Positions 25,937-38,401 of a stretch of 64,000 nt of DNA are shown in pieces. This stretch comes from Allacma fusca. Taxonomy: Eukaryota > Arthropoda > Collembola > Symphypleona > Sminthuridae. The stretch spans positions 6,159,661 to 6,223,660 of the forward strand of contig OX359250.1 in assembly GCA_947179485.1 (NCBI GenBank), read 5' to 3'. Position 1 is the stretch's first letter. Every line of letters starts with the position of its first letter. The notes under the pieces were generated by a model that searched no databases, was not told the DNA's origin, and was given only the letters and a program-made list of their open reading frames with translations. Made by a program: the position numbers and the translations under genes.

Positions 25937-26091
25937 GTTCGCAAGAAGTTTTGACGCAGATATTAAGTCGTCTACTACTACATAGTGTCCTGAATCTTCG
26001 ACGCCTGAGTTTAATTATATTCACATACGAACCATCATAGCTGGAAAATTACCATATTCAATCAAAATTTAATTGTAAATATTTATGCTAT

Positions 26092-26410
26092 TGTTACGGA
26101 GAATGAAGAAGTGGATACGTTTAGTTCTAGAACTGTCCAGGTTGGCGCGGACAGACAGCTATAACTTGGCGCCGTCTAATCAGTCTTGGTCTTCCAAGAT
26201 CGTGTTATCTTGGGATAATCCACTCTTCGTCTCACTCCTATCCTGCTGGTTCTGCGTTCTGTATCAAATCTCTACGTACTGTTTTAATAAATTCGATTCA
26301 ACTTGTATTTACTAAACCATTTACTTGTCATTCTCACTCGTGAGAATTCTGTGTCGATTATTTCAAATCATTACAGCCTCATTTGTTTGACCAGTCCTGG
26401 CGTCCGGTGT
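26092..26410 (+). mobile_element. possible LTR retrotransposon fragment
   Basis: A block with LTR-like layout lies just behind elongin C. It starts TGTTACGG, has an AATAAA at 26286 and ends ATTACA (26375). About 20 nt later TGGCGTCCGGTG resembles a tRNA primer-binding site. No flanking target duplication, second LTR or gag/pol sequence was seen. The AATAAA may equally be the elongin C polyadenylation signal, about 350 nt after its stop. It could simply be 3' UTR. Confidence 0.25.
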
Positions 26411-29140
26411 AGTTCTGGAGAGGTAAGACCACTACAGTTTTCAGCTCTCTAAATTCTGATTATCTTCACCTCCTCTGTTGCCCCACGGAACAGGTGAGAG
26501 AGAGAAAAACTTTCAGAGATCCAATAACTGCAATGTCTTTTCAATATTTTAGTATTTCAGCCTCTTAGCGTCAGACTCCTTAGTATTAATGGACCATAAA
26601 TTGACCAAGTATAGAAATAACATTTGCTCATAGCTCAAGTCGTACTTCACAAATGTTGTTCCTAGACATTTAGACCTTTTGGTTCTTCTTGACAACTTGA
26701 AGTTTAAATAGTTCCTTGTAAATGAAAAACAGGAAAAACAATAGTATCATAATCCCCCGATCATGGAGCATAAATGTTCATTGCGGGGGGAGCATAGTAT
26801 CAATTTACTATTCAAAGTTGTCAATGGTAAAATAGTCACATGAGATGCGACTTTTTTATTGATAACTAACAGTTACACTCAAACTACTTAATTAACGCTC
26901 ATATTTGACAGCCTTGTTGGGTGCACGGATGGTATGTAAATAAGTGCTTACCAAGCCGCAGCCACAAAATATTACAATAACGTAATTACTTAAATAGGAA
27001 CGTTACGTACATGTCTGTGGGATGCGTTTATTTAATGTACTGAATTAAATGTTAAATAAAAGTATCCATCCATCTTTCAACCTTAGCTAATACGATAAAA
27101 AACTCGTATAATGTAAGACTCAAATAAGCACATTCAAGAACACTAAAAGTGAAAAACATCTGAGGTTGGATATTTATATTTACTCATACATGTACATATG
27201 TACTTAATGCAGCCTTGAACTCCTGTATTTTTTACAATAACAGGTAGTCCATGCTGTAAACCTATAAAATAAGCATGGAATATTTTTACTTTTTTACTAT
27301 TCACAATAAGTCATTCAAATGCCTCTTATTGCATGGCTAAAGGGAATGATTCCTATAATTCATAAAAATATCTATGCTGTGCCAGTATGTTGCATACGTA
27401 ATCACTTAAGTCTGTGTGTGTGTGTGTATGTGTGTGTGTGAAAGGAAAATTCTTGTTTCTAGAGGTGTTCTAGTTTATCATAGTGATAGCCAGTTCGTCT
27501 CTCGTTGCTAGCATATAGTAAGTATGTATGACCTCACTGGAAGTGTTTATTTGTAAAAACAAGAAACTTGAAAAATAGTCCCTGTGATTCTCACCCTTTC
27601 TGCTTACTTTACACTCAGTGAGTATTTTTGAAGTAAATAATCATTACTTGCATTTATTAACTTAGTATTAATGGTACTTAAGTACTTATGTGTCTGGGAG
27701 AAACTAGAGGCTTTAGTGGCTCGAAAAATACCAGTAATAAACCAGAATATTTTGCCTTATTGTTAGTACTATTTTAGTACGCTTAAGTTTTAATATGTAT
27801 CAAGATTAGGCATCGCATTGCATATTGCATCTCCTTTCCCACTGTACTTAGCCCGCGACCACGACTCTCTTATGTCGTATGTATAACTTTTGGTAAGTAT
27901 GAGGCCTCAATTTTGAGTGTCAAATGATCCAAAATGAGTACCAAAATTTCCGATAATATGATTCGTCCATTCAAGTTTTTTTTTTACATATCAAATGGGG
28001 GTTCATTTCTATCCCCGAAAGAAATTACTAATACTGAAATAATCATTAATATTAATAATAGACACTACTAGATCCATTTACCAGGCCGGTGCTGTTTTAA
28101 ATTTCCGCAATGCCTGCGGGTTTGAATATTTCCATCGACTTCTCTTGTAATGCCGAGTACTCGTTTTTTATTTGGGGGGATGGAAACGAATCCCAATTTG
28201 CTATACAGAGCTTGAGTGATGTTTGGTTTATTGGAAGATTGGTTTTGTGGTGCCAGTGGCCCAAAAGTCTTCTTCGTGGTCCATGAGCTACAACACGGCA
28301 TGAGATTTACCCCAATGCCCATCCTTGATAATAGAAGAGCCGAGGAGTGTACATAATAATTGCAGTGTGGGACGTACATACTGTGTGAGAAGCAAAATAT
28401 TCCTTGCTGCTATGCTACTTGTTGTGGAGCAAGCAGAGGCTCTGTTTACGTTTCTCGACTGAAAAATAGTTAATTTATCAGCTTCCATGCTGGTCACAGT
28501 GGTCTCTTGTCTCTTGGGCGAAGGATGTTATCTGACTTAAAAGGCTTAGTGTCATTTACATAACTTCTGTTGACATTTGACATTAGCTCTCATTTAACTG
28601 ACATTACCGTAAAATAACAATAATTATCTTGAATATATAATAGTTTGTACGTTTCACCAAATAGTCACATAATAGGACCGGCACCGACTCTTCCACTGTC
28701 ACAAGTCAATGTCAAGTGAGTTTTTTGTTCTTCAGTTACTAGTAAGTGAGTTCTGAGTTCTGACTCTGGGCACTTTATCATTTAGTCTCGTACATAGTTT
28801 TAAGTATTTAAACTTGAGCTTGTGTTTGCATGTGTTGTGTTGTTGATAAAAAATGGGCATTTGCACAAGTCATGGGCATGGGTATAATGTAGACGTATGT
28901 ACAGATTTGTATGTCTCCTTGAGAAAATAATTTATATTTGATGGTAAGTAAGTTACAAGAGGGTTTAAGACACTGTGAGAGATGATTAGATAGCTGGAAC
29001 TATTGGAAGACACTGCCCCCGGTCTTTCATGTTACTTTGTATTTTTTTTTTTGACAACGGAGCATTTCACGTATTTTCTGAAAGCGTATAATAGTTTTAT
29101 TTAGATGGCAGAGGGTGAAGGTTCGTCGTGATCTGGAAGC
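26411..29140. other. intergenic region, no recognised gene
   Basis: Contains a (TG)n run (27412-27440), AAGTACTT-type repeat words (27600-27700) and an unassigned, possibly decayed, minus-strand reading frame at 28068-28497. The last part must include the promoter of the following phospholipase B-like gene. Confidence 0.5.
28068..28497 (-). pseudogene. unassigned minus-strand reading frames, possibly a broken gene fragment
   Basis: Two overlapping frames run over about 430 nt: one begins MTSMEADKLTIFQS, the other ends NLKQHRPGKWI. Each carries protein-like composition without low complexity, and they would have to be joined by frameshifts. I do not recognise a family. No splice sites clearly frame it. 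It may be a decayed transposon or processed pseudogene, or chance. Confidence 0.2.
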
Positions 29141-29185
29141 TTGTTTTGTAGTGTTAATTATAAATTGTCGTTTTTAGGTGGTAAA

Positions 29186-32033
29186 ATGAAGGGGCTCAAT
29201 CGCTTCGGAGTTATACTGCTGTTGCAGTCCGCCTTCCTTGCCGGTGTTTTCTGTGGAGATCTTCTTGAGGATGACCAGCAAATTAATAATGCACCGCCGC
29301 CTCATATCCATGGGAAATTTGCCTATGTAACTTGGACGAAGGAGAAAGGTTACGATATTAAGGTGTGGGATGTCCCCGTTTGGACGGTTTTATTTACTTA
29401 CTTATTACTAACAAATGTAAAGCGCAATTTTAGTGTAAGGGAGCAGCGAAGTGTTCCTTAAACCAAGTCTTTGTTGGACTAGCAAAGAATTATGAATACA
29501 GTTATGAATAAGAATGACATAACGTATGTATTTACTATATTTTACAGATTTTTGCGGCTGGCTATGCGGCAGCAGACCCTACAGGCATTGATTGGGTAGC
29601 GAAGGGCAGATACCAGAATATGGTGAATAAAACGGGGTGAGTTATGATTTTAGAAAGTGTTGTAGAACGAAGTAATTGTAAAAGTTCACCACTGTTTCGG
29701 ATATTTTAAAGTAATGTGTGTTTCTGTAGATGGGGCATTCTAGAGGTAGAAACGAGGCCGACATGGCCTGATGAGATGCAAATGTTCGCAGCTGGATTGG
29801 CTGAAGGCTACCTCACTCGGGATTTAATATTTTACTTTTGGCAAAACATTATCGAGGTAAATCAAATTACCGGTGTCTTCTGTAACGACTTCGTGCACTA
29901 TGGAAGCTACCAAATGCCATTTTATGAAGTTCTTACCTAATGGAACTAATTTCGATAATAATATTGAGAAATGCGGAACAAGTCCGATTTTGACAAACAT
30001 AGGTAGTGAATTAACGATGATCTTTGGCCTTTGATATCTCCAAAGCACAAGCGTCCGGCAAAAGGTCTTGCAGAGCCTTTATCTACCGTACCAATTGGTA
30101 CGGTATATCAAATCAAATTCGTATACCAATTTTTGTCAAAATCGGTATTTGAAAGGTAATCTTGACTTATACCAAGGCATGCATTGAATTTTTATTTTGT
30201 GGTGCAGCACTATTGTGATGAGAAGCCAACCCTCTGCAAATTTTTGCAAAAATTTATTACCCAGAATCAAGATTGGGTGAAGGACAGCATTTTTAAGATG
30301 AAAGACGCCTCTTCATATTGGCATCATGTGAATCTAATGTATCAACAAGTGGAAGGAATACAAGCTGGGTTCCAAAAAGCTTCTAATGGCACCACATTTA
30401 AGTTGTCGAGCTTAGATCTACTCCTTATGTAAGCATTTGCATTTACCAAGGGTAGGAATTACTTATGTGTCATTTACTCACTCTTTTGTTTTCTTCAGAA
30501 ATATCTTGGGAGACTTGGGCGATTTAGAAGCTGCATTGGATCCAAATCCTCAAAAGGCCAAGTTTGCTGATATGATGAAAGATGGTCATTGCTCCGTCCT
30601 GATTAAGTTGATAGGAAACCGTGATATCTATGCCTCCCATGTGACATGGTGGAGGTAATTCGTAGTTTTTTTTTAAGATAAGTATGGTCTAAAATTCGAG
30701 AAAAGAAAATGTTTTGTTTCTATACATTATTTTCGGTTTTAAATTTTTCTATGGAAGGTATGAATCCATGCTGAGGATACTCAAACGATACAACTTTCCA
30801 TTAAAGACTTCAGCAGCAGCAGATAGTGCACCAACTCCAGGATCCAGTATATCCATGAGCTCTTACCCAGGGATGGTCTGGTCAATGGATGATTTCTACT
30901 TAATTTCATCTGGACTTCTGGTTACAGAAACCAGTATTGCCAATTTTAACCAAAACTTGTGGAGTAAAGTATCACCTAAAAATTCGGTATGTGATTCGCT
31001 CATAATTATTGCATTTTTGTGGCGTTTATGGAATTCCAGGGCTTTGCGTTTTAATCATGTTGTTTAATTTCAACTCCATAGCTTTACACTGGAATCCGTG
31101 CAATGGTAGCTAATCGACTTGCAAATGATGGAAGACAGTGGACAAAGTTGTTCACCCTCTTTAACTCTGGTACTTACAATAATCAATGGATGGTCTTAAA
31201 TTATGGACTGTATGAACCTGAGAAACCCCTTAATGCAGGAGTGTTGTGGATACTTGAGCAGCTACCTGGTGAATTTGTTTAGAACATATCGCTTATTTGA
31301 CTTTTAAGCGCATGCTATCATGTACATAATTCAGAAGACTATATTATTGCCACAATGTATTAATTACTGTCTATTTTCTTTCAGGCTTGATGGTTTCCAA
31401 GGATGTGACTTCAGTACTAAATAAAACTGGATATTGGGCCTCATACAATATTCCTTATTTTGAGGACATATACCAACTAAGTGGATCCAGTAAAATGCAG
31501 CAGAAGTTTGGAGACTACTATTCACTCAAAGAGTGTCCACGTGCCAAAATCTTCGCCCGAGATCAGTCTAAAGTACATGACATTGATTCCATGATGCAGC
31601 TTATGCGTTACAATGATTACCAACATGATCCACTATCCAGGTGTAACTGCACCCCACCCTATTCTGCAATTAATGCAATTTCAGCTCGTTCTGAGCTCAA
31701 TCCAGAAGATGGGAAGTATCCTTTCCCTTCACTTGGTAAGTCCCGAATCACATACAATTCATGATTGTTTAACCGTATATTTTTACTGTATATTTTCATT
31801 GCAACTGCTCATTTTCGACAATTTCAGGCTACCGTAAAATGGGAGCAACGGATATGAAACTCGCCACTTTAGACTCGTTTTTATTACAGCAATTTATTGC
31901 GATAGCAGGACCGACGTATGACCCACTACCACCTTTCCAATGGTCTAAATCTACTTTAAATAAGTTACCCCATAATGGAATGCCGGACAAGTTTGAATTT
32001 GAGCCAATTATTCACCGGTGGAAGTGGCTCTAA
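29186..32033 (+). CDS. PLBD2: phospholipase B-like protein, PLBD2 type (lysosomal Ntn hydrolase)
   Basis: Secreted or lysosomal member of the LAMA/PLBD family; the substrate in vivo is unsettled. Coding exons are 29186-29362, 29548-29636, 29730-29856, 30208-30428, 30499-30654, 30758-30986, 31082-31268, 31385-31735 and 31828-32033: 1743 nt, 580 residues (human PLBD2 589). A signal peptide spans about 1-24 (GVILLLQSAFLAGVFCG). NKTGWGILEVET starts the conserved body. The presumed nucleophile is Cys236 in DGHCSVLIKL, where the family is self-cleaved, followed by a WWRYESMLRI motif. Later motifs are MVANRLANDGRQW, FNSGTYNNQWM, MRYNDYQHDPLS, NAISARSELNP and PPFQWS. These favour PLBD2 over PLBD1. 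The exon 1 donor is uncertain: AAG|GTGTGG is chosen because it fits family spacing, but a later weak donor (ACG|GTTTTA) would add 12 residues. A TTTTTAG acceptor just before the ATG suggests a 5' UTR intron. Confidence 0.93.
30084..30105. repeat. perfect 22-bp palindrome in PLBD2 intron 3
   Basis: TACCGTACC followed by AATT and GGTACGGTA reads the same on both strands without a spacer. It lies in the middle of the intron, away from the splice sites. Confidence 0.9.
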
Positions 32034-32131
32034 ATAATTGGAATCACAAGTGCTTACTTTAATGAAGCAGGTTTATCTGATAGTGTTTACTTCTGTATCG
32101 TTTGTTTGAATATTTGTTTTAAATTCCCATA

Positions 32132-32137
32132 AATAAA
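32132..32137 (+). promoter_or_regulatory. PLBD2 polyadenylation signal
   Basis: AATAAA about 100 nt after the stop codon, followed by a T-rich stretch. Confidence 0.65.
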
Positions 32138-32750
32138 GTTAACCTGTTGCTTTCCATTCAAACCCGAGTTTAATGTTTTTTATCTACGGATATTTATGCG
32201 CCATATGGGATAAAATTATTTTTCTGAATTATAGAAAGCCATTAGAGTACAACATTTTATGCATAATAATCATTAATCTAGACAATGAGTCAAAAACTTT
32301 GGAAGGATATTTCATATTTCGTTACTAAACACATATAAAAAACTATTTTCGTAAATTGTAATGAATTTATACATTTATATGGTGTAAAGTACCACAGCGA
32401 ATTATCGTTCAAAATAAATTCAGAACTACTCTCTAATTTTTAGCGGAATGTTTATTGCCTTAATTTCAAGCTTTCACCACAAAATCAAGTGGAACTCGTG
32501 AACATATTTTAAATTAGCGTAATGAATCGATGCCATTTTGGCAAACTAACGAAGTATTTTTTGTCGTGGTAATCCATTGAGATGCTATGTTCAAACAGAG
32601 ATACATATATTTACAAATTGACTTGACCGTAATTATTCAGCAAGAATGTAACACATTATCACCCCTCTTCAACATTGTATAAACGAGCTGGATCATTCGT
32701 AGGCGATTAGGAGGTAGTTTTAACGAAAGTATTGTACCGTGACTGCAACT

Positions 32751-33873
32751 TTATAAGTCAGGCTCCAGCATGGCATCCGACAACTGAATTTTTTCACCTG
32801 GTTTAAAAGCTGGTGTACCCAAATAAGGGCATGCAGCACATCGGAAAGCATCTCCCAAATAGCACTGCAAGATTACGATTAAATTAATTCAACCCGTTAC
32901 TCTACGCTTATAATAAGCACCAATCCAAAACTCTTTTGAACCTTACATTTCCACAAGATGATTTACCAGCACCGGCAGCAAGGGCCTTCGCTTTCTCTTC
33001 GCCAGCCAATTCTTCTGCTAAGCCACAAGAGCAGTCCTTGCATGCCTTACGCTTTCCAGTAGTTCCACAAACTAAATCCAAACAAAAGAATTTAACTAAA
33101 TTACACACATCGTAAAGTTTCACTGCAAAAGGCCGAGTGTTAAACTACATTAATCCACCAGACTGATACTGTCACAAAAGGGAGATTCGAACAACTAACT
33201 AAATGTTCAACCCCTAAAAATAAGCCAACCTCGGAGTGATTCAGGGTCTGGTTTCTTCAAATCTTCTTCATCCAGCAGGCCTTCATCATCAATTAAATCA
33301 CTTTCATCGTTATCATCGGCAGAAACTTTCCAGGCTGACGGAGCCGCTGTGGATTTAATACTGCCGAAATTTAATTTAACCGACTCCCCGATCTGCAATC
33401 AATATCCAAATTATACTTTTAGAATCCCACACATACACAAATATCTCTCCTACACAACTCGCTCCAGCAGTACATAGTTTATAAAATCTTCTCGTAATTA
33501 AAATTACCTCAAATTTATCCTTTCTAGCACACACCGAGTTGCTAGTCAGGGTAATATCAATATAACCTAGCCATTTAAGTTGTTGGGACAATTTAGATGC
33601 GATCTCGTGGTCCAGTACTTCCGACTTGAGTACCAATGTCCCTTCCGGTTTAAGGATTTTTTCCAAAATAATTGTAGGGGCATCAAGTTGACCCAGAAAC
33701 AGGTGGGGGTCCTTCATCAATAGCGTGACAAGTGTGGCTTTACCCTCGTACTCTGACAACGCAGCTAATGATACCCTTTCTAAATTTGAATCCGAATTCG
33801 TCTCTGACTCCACAAGGGCAGCTGGCACACCTTCTTCCACAATTAGTACATTTTTAGAGTCCCCCGACGTCAT
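32751..33873 (-). CDS. CIAPIN1: anamorsin / CIAPIN1 (cytosolic Fe-S assembly factor, Dre2 orthologue)
   Basis: Electron carrier that receives electrons from NDOR1/Tah18 for cytosolic iron-sulfur protein assembly. Coding exons on the minus strand are 33873-33508, 33392-33230, 33071-32947 and 32864-32751: 768 nt, 255 residues, shorter than human (312). An N-terminal methyltransferase-like domain (about 1-130) is followed by an acidic linker ([13 protein letters not shown]) and the signature [10 protein letters not shown]. The [2Fe-2S] site is C178-X8-C187-X2-C190-X-C192. The second twin CX2C motif is C216GNC219 and C227AAC230, separated by YLGDAFR. The end is [18 protein letters not shown]. All cluster cysteines are present. 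The gene ends 718 bp from the stop of PLBD2, tail to tail. The short N-terminal domain is the only oddity. Confidence 0.96.
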
Positions 33874-36690
33874 CTTGATTTTATTGCTATTCTTGAATTC
33901 CTACTCAAAAATTTAAACCCCCTTCAAATTGAAGGACTTAGTTCTTCTTCCGTTGAGTCAATACAAGCTCCGATGAGAAAGCTGACAATCCCCGACACTT
34001 TTTAAGTATGCTTGAAGTTGGTCCAAAAATAATGTAAAATTCCTTCGACTACAAATAATTTAATCCCAAATTCAGTTCACTTAACACACTCACTTTGGAT
34101 TAACTCTCAAAAGTGGCTGCAGACAATGTAATTTAAGTACTAACAAATTATTACACGTGTGATAATGATAGTTACGAAATTTGTATAGGTAGGCTAAAGT
34201 AAAGGAACAATTATTATTTTATTATCTTTCAATCACTTGACTCTTGAACTCTTGAATAATTGAATGCTCAAAAGTTGCTACATCACTTGAGATACAAATC
34301 TATAGTCTCCTACGATTTAGTGAGAAGAACGGCTTTTGAAAGAAGCAACGAGAATACGACAGATTTGGCAGCTTTAAGTTAGCCGACGCCCGACGTCCGG
34401 CAGTACTCAAAATAATATCTTGGACTCAAGCTAGCTTCGTTCCAATAGGCGCCAAAACTTCAGCTCAACAGGTACATTGCTTCAAATGTGAAACTAACAG
34501 GAATAATGAAACTAACGCGCATAATAACCAAATCCCCAAATGGCAACAATGCATTTTTAGGGGCAAAGCGAAGCTGACAGTCCCAGTTGCTAATGGCATG
34601 GGTTCCGCTCATCTGTCCGGACGATAACTGCCCAACAAATGACACCAGCAACTCTGATTTTTTTTTGTAGGGGTAGATTATATAACAAGTGTGAAGCCTG
34701 GGGTTTTTGAAGGAGATGGGGTCATTCCCATGACCTCAGAAAAATAAATGAGGTCACGTATAAACATATTTACAGAACTGAAAGGTAATACTTGCGCCAT
34801 CTGTAGTGTAATTTGTTGTTGACATAAAAATAATTATTTCCTTCAACCGGTAGATGTCACAGGAACTTCTTGATTTTAGTTTGTGTGAGGACCTTTTATA
34901 GCCTTTGTCGGAGCCATGTTTTATGTGAACTATTTTAATTTCCTTAGATCAAAATAAAATATGTATGGGAAGATGGTTACGCATCTTAAATTATATTGAG
35001 ATGAAACAGTTCTGAACATATTGTCTGGTGGACCAAATATTTTTCTAGACTTGTCCGAAATCATTCCACCTGTCCTTCTTCAAAATATTAAACGTTTTAC
35101 AATTCAAAATTACGGGCAGACTAAAAACTATAAGAGGGAAAATTGAAGCATAGGAAGTTATTTATTTCTGTTGTTGAAAGTCTTTTTAAAACAATCCATA
35201 AAATTGGCTTCTGGTTTCATATTTCTGGTTCCTGAGACCACAATTTTGAACTTAGGAAAATACTATAGTAGAAGGCTCGAATGAATCCCCTAAGATTTTA
35301 TGTAAAACCGTAACTTCAAAAAACTCACGACCCACCCTTTGATCCTGGAGGGCTTGTGTTAAAACTTTAGGAATAGCTTAAAAAATAACTGTTAAGAATA
35401 CAGGATGTTTACGTATCATAAAATCATTCTTGGGTCCTATACAGCCACAATTTTGTCTTATCTTCGGTGGTCAATATGAAACTCAAATAAATCCCTCTCA
35501 GGAAATCATTGAGGTACTCTCAACTCTTATCCTGTGAAATATGTATTGTGGAAACATTTTTAATTTATAGTATACCTGTAAGATAACACTTATATTATCA
35601 CTCATCATGTCATGTCATCATAGATATTGAGGAATCCCATACATGGGGTTGCTCGTATACATGTAGCTCTCTTAAAAGAGTTATAATAAATTCAAATTCC
35701 CTGTTGGATGTAAATATTTCCTAGATTTTCAAACCAGCTATGCAACAGCGCTATCTTTACAATCGAAGTAGGAAGCGTGTGGTCCAGTGAAAGTTTTTTA
35801 AGAATTTTAAAACCTACAGTCCCTTCTTGCGTATTTTTTTCTACAACAATTTTGAAGCTGGACATAATGTTGGAATTATAGCCAAGACAGAGATCAAGGT
35901 TGAGGAAAATCAATTTAGGAGCAAAGATGCAGAAAAGGAAGTTTTTGATGTTGCCATTGCCATTTCTTGTTTTGTCAGTAATTTTAAATTTTTTAACTGA
36001 TGTGGGAAGATTTAAATACTTAGTTTCCGAGCATATAGTATTTTAAAGTTGGCAATCAGTGGGCAAGTATTTTGTACTTAGTATTTTAAAGGCCTGTAAG
36101 TACTGTACAAGTGTATTTAGTATTTACTTACTCTCAAAGACATAGTAAATGTTTCTCAAGTAAAGTACTCGGCTCAAAATACTTTTCATCAGCATCATTA
36201 TGACGTTGACATTGCATGTATAGTTTCTATGATGTGCAATATCTGTGAGAATTCCATTTTAGCAATGGAATAACATACTTACGTTGAGATGCATCCTTTT
36301 TACCACATCAAACATGTCCAGATTGTGGATATTACATATTTAAGATACGCCCAAGACCGAACAATTTAATTTTCCTAAACTAACTCCTTTCTATAATAAT
36401 AATTATTCCGAGAAAATATTTAATAATCAATAAAAACAAATATAATTTTAATTGCCATTACATACTTCATAAAAAACAAATTGTAATACTAATTATGAAG
36501 CTAATTGTAAAGGACAAAATTCTAAAAAATTTGAGAAGGTGCGGAGTTGGAGGAATTTCTCATTCTGTTATTTTCCCCAAAGGGTCCTATTATTATTAAA
36601 TATTTGTAATTACAAATAAATTCGTATGAAGTCAATGTTCTGGTGCTGAAGTCTAATAACAATAAGTCATTAAGTAAATACTCACTTCTC
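33874..36690. other. intergenic region between CIAPIN1 and RpS7
   Basis: Holds the CIAPIN1 promoter at its left. The second copy of a 52-bp repeat lies at 34703-34754 and AAGTACTT-type repeat words at 36060-36180. No gene was recognised; the small ORFs at 34460-34651 and 35692-35913 have no support. Confidence 0.5.
34703..34754 (+). repeat. 52-bp dispersed repeat, copy 2
   Basis: Matches 21564-21615 at 44 of 52 positions by eye and in the same orientation. Its centre is a clean dyad, GGGGTCATTCCCATGACCTC. Confidence 0.7.
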
Positions 36691-36959
36691 ACTTACTGAC
36701 GTACAATGGTACAATACAATCAATGCACGCCGTAGATTCATTCATAAGTTTGTTTCACTTTACCCCAGAACGGGAATGAAAAAGGAAGAAATCATTTCCA
36801 ATGCCTGACTATGACGTGTGAGCGTGTGAGTTACTTGGCAGAGAGGAGGATTGACGGGAGACGCCCTCTATACTCAGCAACTGGAACTGTCAGTGAATGA
36901 GAGGGGAAGAGATGGCAAGGGTGTTGAGGATCAGAGACGGCCTGAGTGCGAGAGCGTGC

Positions 36960-37428
36960 GGACTCTGTTTTGGATCGCGAGTACTTCCCTTCGTCCGTGC
37001 TCATTTCTTCTCCCTCTCCATATTGGAAAAGACGGTCTGGCATGCTCGTCTAAACTTCATCTGAAGTCACACTCATTTCAAGTAAGTTCACTCCTGGTTC
37101 TTCTCTAAATCTAATTATTTATTTCAACACATTTCCCTTCCAATTCCAATTATTGAGTTAGACTTCCAGTCCATCATTTTTATATTTCCTGAGACTTTTC
37201 TTAAAAACAGTGCCTTCCCGGTATCCCGGTGTGTGTGCAGGCCATTCAGTTAGATTTAAGGAACGTGGTGCATTGCATTTTTCACTAGGACTATAGTCCT
37301 TGTCTCTGTGGGAGCTGGACAGTAGTATTAAAATTTATGTAGGGAAGGGAGAGGAAATTCCAGAATTTAGAGGAATTCTTTTTTGAGTTTTTGAGTGACT
37401 AATTATTTGAAAAAAAAATTAATTTCAG
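36960..37428 (+). promoter_or_regulatory. RpS7 promoter/leader region with pyrimidine tract
   Basis: A pyrimidine run at 37004-37019 (TTTCTTCTCCCTCTCC) resembles the 5' terminal oligopyrimidine start of ribosomal protein mRNAs. A good donor (CAA|GTAAGTTC) follows at 37081/37082. An acceptor (AATTTCAG) lies at 37428, four bases before the ATG. This suggests a non-coding first exon and a leader intron, as is common in ribosomal protein genes. The exact transcription start is inferred, not seen. Confidence 0.4.
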
Positions 37429-37432
37429 CACG

Positions 37433-38378
37433 ATGTTGGCGGGGTCCACGAAAATAATTAAGCCGGCTGGCGAACAGCCTGATGCTTTCGAGCAAAGTAT
37501 TTCGCAAGCAATTTTGGAGTTGGAGATGAACTCCGACCTGAGAGCTCAACTTCGGGAGCTGTTTATTACTGGCGCTAAGGAAATCGATGTGGGTGGGGGA
37601 AAGAAGGCTATCGTCATTTTCGTGCCTGTTCCCCAATTAAAAAATTTCCAGAAGATCCAAATCCGCCTTGTGCGGGAGTTGGAAAAGAAATTCTCTGGGA
37701 AATATGTTGTTTTCATTGCCAAGAGGAGGATGCTGCCCAAGCCCACCCGAAAGACAAGGAATAAGTCCAAGCAGAAGAGACCCAGAAGCCGTACCCTTAC
37801 AGCTGTACATGATTCTATCTTGGAGGATTTGGTCTACCCAGCAGAGATTGTAGGGAAACGCATCCGTGTCAAGCTGGATGGAGCTAGACTCATTAAGGTT
37901 CATTTGGACAAGAGTCAGCAAACCACAATCGAACATAAGGTAATAGCTCGAGATGGGTTCAGTTGTGCTTTACCAAAATGCTTTTTTGTGCTAGTCCACT
38001 AATTGACTACTAACCCTGTTTGTTTAATTTCTAATGTGAAAGAATGGGACTCGAAGCATGCACTCTCGAGTTCTAAGTTTTGACTTTGGTCACTTTGTAA
38101 AGCTATAGATCCACAGTAGTGCTAAACCAACTAGCGGGCTTTTATGCATGTCTGTCATTTGTTTTTTTTTTCTCGCAAATAGTCAGTGTTAACTCCCTGC
38201 TAACAATCATTTCCGCTCCCTTCAGATCTGTCGTGTTATTGGAAAAGCGGCCATGGCTGCTTTTTTTATATGAATTAACGAATGTTTCTTTTGCTTGTAG
38301 GTGGACACATTCGGGGCAGTGTACAAGAAGCTGACTGGAAAACACGTTACTTTTGAGTTTCCTGAGCCGTACTTGTAA
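37433..38378 (+). CDS. RpS7: 40S ribosomal protein S7 (eS7)
   Basis: Structural protein of the small ribosomal subunit, needed for 18S rRNA maturation. Coding exons are 37433-37939 and 38301-38378: 585 nt, 194 residues, the same length as human RPS7. Diagnostic stretches are [109 protein letters not shown] and the C-terminal [17 protein letters not shown]. The single coding intron (361 bp) splits after the EHK codons with GTAATA..TTGTAG. It is intact. The stop lies 497 bp from the PEX13 stop, tail to tail. Confidence 0.98.
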
Positions 38379-38395
38379 TTGAATGATTAATTTGA

Positions 38396-38401
38396 AATAA
38401 A
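38396..38401 (+). promoter_or_regulatory. RpS7 polyadenylation signal
   Basis: AATAAA 18 nt after the stop codon, giving the very short 3' UTR usual for ribosomal protein mRNAs. Confidence 0.75.

Noticed and set aside
26085-26315. 76-codon plus-strand ORF after elongin C
   Set aside because: Lies in the elongin C 3' flank or LTR-like block, contains the AATAAA signal, and shows no domain.
37940-38300. Possible snoRNA in the RpS7 intron (ACTCGA...TCGAGT hairpin, ACA trinucleotide)
   Set aside because: No C/D boxes (TGATGA/CTGA) in correct arrangement and no convincing double hairpin with H and ACA boxes.
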